A stretch of 64,000 nucleotides of DNA, taken from NCBI GenBank assembly GCA_964035545.1, contig OZ037770.1, forward strand, positions 10,964,463 through 11,028,462, given 5' to 3'. The DNA comes from Bugula neritina. Its lineage: Eukaryota; Bryozoa; Gymnolaemata; Cheilostomatida; Bugulidae. Below the pieces are notes generated by a model. It did not search any database, was not told where the DNA came from, and saw nothing but the letters and a program-made list of their open reading frames with translations. The position numbers and the translations under genes were made by a program. Below are positions 61,679 through 64,000 of the stretch, one piece after another; the stretch's first letter is position 1; the number at the start of each line of letters is the position of its first letter.

Positions 61679-63319
61679 AAATAAAATGACAGCTTTGCTT
61701 ATAAAAAATACTATTAATCCAGCATAAAGTTTCTATTATAGCTATTATAATAGCTGTGCCCTTTTTCCAATTTATAAAAACAATATATGTAGTCTTTAAT
61801 TGTCAAAAATTATGAGCAAATATTTGTCTTGAGTTTTATAGCAATTGAGAAAAATCTTAGCCAGAGTGAGTTATATATGCATGCGTTTAAGAATGAATAG
61901 TGTCAATGACTTTTGTGTTAGTATATGAGTTTAAAGAAAAATATATACAAATTCCAATGAAATATTATTTATAAATTTTGTATGCACATGTTGATCAGGC
62001 ACGGTTGGCCAAAGCCACTTGGCAGAGATATTAGGGTGTTTTATATGTATGCTTAAAAGTATTTCCTGCAATATGAAACAATTGAAGTATAAACATATAT
62101 CTATGCAATATGAGATTGCAAAGCTTTATAGTATTTTCTGCTGGTGTTTCAACAATTGTCAATAAAATTGGACAGTTTTAGTATATGCACTTAAGTTTAT
62201 ATACAGCATCTAAAGCCTATATTTTTTGAAGTTGTGTAGCTAATTTTTATTATAGCTCTATTGTAATATTTTGTATTTCTTTTTTCTTGAATACAAAGTA
62301 ATTGTTTTTGTTGTTGTTATTGTTTTTTTGATTTTAATATTATAATTGTCTTCAAAAGAAATTGTTGTTGCTTTACATTTTTATCAAAATTAATAGAAAT
62401 AATATTGCAATTCAACAGATGAGAATTTCAAAGCTGACAAAATCGCCAATGCATTGCATACCAGCTGTAACTGCAAGTAAAACACTGTCTGTGTCATAAT
62501 TATTAAAAAATAAAAGACGTATCTTCACAGCAAGGGAATATGTGCCAATGTTACTCAAAGATTATAATATACTTCAAGTGTCTGCCGGGATCACTAAAGC
62601 CGCAGAGCAAGTTAATAAAGCCACAAAGCAAGTTAAGAGACCTTTCTTGCTAAAAAAAAATGAACTCAAACACTTTTATAATGTGACAGAAACTTCAAGG
62701 ATTTCTCACATCATATGCCTTTCAATAATCTTGTATTTGCCTCTAGAAGTTTAAGCTTTAATTTTTCTGTAAAAATTAGTCCACATGTGACAGCAATATG
62801 TTTGTGTGAAATCATATAGGGCAAATATTTGAAAAGCCTATATAATGTACTGCAGAATGATGTAAATAAATGCAACGTTAATTATATAAAACTATAAAAC
62901 AAAAGTAAAACAGAAATTATTGATTTGAACATGTCAGCAGAAGGTGACATCTCTATGCTATCCATTATAGTGATGATGTTAATTACAATTTCAATCTACG
63001 ATGACATGTGTAACCTAATGTTTTATATAATATATAAACTGTAAAGTTTTATCACATATGGTAAATAAAACATTTCTTTACATGACCTACTGTAAGCTTT
63101 GCGATTTCAAAAATTGATTCTCTAACTTTAATTATTTTAAAATGTTTCTCTCAAGCTCAGTAACTTTAATTATTCAAAGTGTACACTATGATTCTAAGCT
63201 TTTTATTATTTGATGAACTGACTACAGGCTGAGAAGTCTTGAACTTGTAAGCTGTTTAAAATAAAATCTGCCAGAGCTTGTATACAGAGTAGCCTATTCT
63301 TGAAACTAGCAGCAAGAAG
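61679..63319. other. Intergenic, no gene seen
   Basis: AT-rich DNA between the lectin-like gene and the receptor. The 70-codon frame at 62542 has no recognisable features or splice context. Confidence 0.4.
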
Positions 63320-64000
63320 ATGGAGAACAACAGCTTCCTGTGTGAGAATGTTCCAGAACTATGTGCTGACTCAACTATTTCTACAGCTGCTACTTTACTC
63401 AACATGTTTAGCGTGGTGTGCAACATTCTAAACTTGATTGCGCTAAAAAGCTTGGACAAGTCAAAGAGAAATGGATACTTTTGGGTCGTGATAAATATTG
63501 GAATTTTAGACATAGCTACAGGTATAATCTTTACCTTATATGTCAGCTGTGACTTTAACAGGCTTGTGGTAAAACTCTCTGACAGAGAGGTCTTGGTGTA
63601 TCAAGTTGTAATCAACATACTTGGCTTTGCCACATACTTTGCTCAAAACCTCATCTTGGTAACTGGTAGCTATGAAAGATATACATGTCTCCATATGTCA
63701 ACCATTCAATGTACAGACAAACAAAGTGCTTAACAACTTAGGAGCTTGCCTTGGAACAATCTGGATAGTTAGTCTTGTCGTGATGGGTGTTCCCTTAGCC
63801 TCTGACACTAAAAACTACTGTTTTAGTCTATTTGGATCTATGCCAATGGAATTCAATGTTCAAACTGACGTAGTGTTTGCAAGCTCCATAACAATAACTT
63901 TAACAACGTGTGTGATTCTGCTATTCAAAACTTGGAAAGAACTTAGAAGAATGCAACAAAGGAACACAGCTAGAGCAGATGACTTGATGGTGAAAAGATC
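63320..64000 (+). CDS. Class A-like GPCR, 5' part, frameshifted; runs off the window
   Basis: The start MENNSFLCEN opens a frame with TM1 (about 21-43, LLNMFSVVCNILNLIAL), TM2 (54-78, VVINIGILDIATGIIFTLYV) and TM3 (93-117), ending in E119-R120-Y121, a DRY variant. Immediately after TAT at 63680-63682 the frame must shift by one base to continue as HVSICQPFNVQTNKVLNNLG, then TM4 (TIWIVSLVVMGVPLA), TM5 (VVFASSITITLTTCVILL) and KTWKELRRMQ of loop 3. In the first frame translation stops at 63731-63733. The shift is consistent with a one-base insertion near 63683. Ligand is unknown. It appears intronless over this span, and TM6-TM7 would lie beyond 64000. Confidence 0.75.

Noticed and set aside
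62542-62754. 70-codon plus-strand frame
   Set aside because: No recognisable domain, no signal peptide, no splice partner and no repeat of it elsewhere; length is within chance for this DNA.

Overview
The window reads as AT-rich nuclear DNA from an invertebrate animal. Genes have short exons with GT/AG introns and TATA promoters, and they sit among TA microsatellites, SINEs, LINEs, LTR elements and hammerhead-bearing palindromes. The BRICHOS-type secreted proteins and the F-type-lectin-like gene suggest a marine lophotrochozoan. The species cannot be fixed from the sequence alone.

The most interesting content is a cluster of five paralogous secreted proteins that I read as BRICHOS-domain precursors. 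Genes A (4589-6412) and B (14753-16909) are on the minus strand. Genes C (41335-43315), D (49811-51879) and E (54707-57184) are on the plus strand. The exon plan is shared: a signal-peptide exon (111-117 nt), a short exon ending in a Q-D/A-Y motif, a 256-nt BRICHOS core exon ending in phase 1 (split 122+134 in E, 260 nt in C), and a last exon. The last exons have almost nothing in common except a short alternating tail (V/A-E-I-x-x-I/L-E-V). The segment before the tail is Pro/Arg pentapeptide-rich in B, Arg/Phe-rich in C, Lys/Arg/Gly/aromatic-rich behind an RRRR site in D, short and basic in A, and absent in E. This is the layout of BRICHOS-type antimicrobial peptide precursors, as known from annelid arenicins, but with an interchangeable cargo exon. 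That function is inference. A, B and C share a TATA box and a non-coding first exon, and the flanks of B and C form a large inverted duplication.

Layout. 1-1833: last three exons of a Lys-rich nucleolar protein (NOP56/NOP58-like), with an inverted repeat pair around its end. 3004-4225: degenerate LTR element. 4589-6515: gene A. 6880-13400: dispersed repeats, a 0.9-kb inverted pair and a 40-bp-class tandem repeat. 13477-13681: perfect palindrome. 14753-17008: gene B, with a hammerhead palindrome in intron 1. 17700-22200: dispersed repeats and SINEs. 22480-24331: LINE with a 5' inversion. 24400-28290: 3.4-kb satellite. 28290-36240: mostly featureless, with one foldback. 36238-41200: inverted counterpart of the B flank. 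41303-43315: gene C. 44036-47705: LINE interrupted by a hAT-type element, itself interrupted by an LTR element. 47911-48185: second hammerhead palindrome. 49811-57184: genes D and E. 60039-61678: PAN plus F-type-lectin-like gene with an in-frame stop. 63320-64000: 5' part of a GPCR gene with a frameshift.

Most long open frames in the window come from TA, CA or satellite repeats and are not genes. Exon calls rest on splice motifs and comparison among paralogues. No database search was possible.
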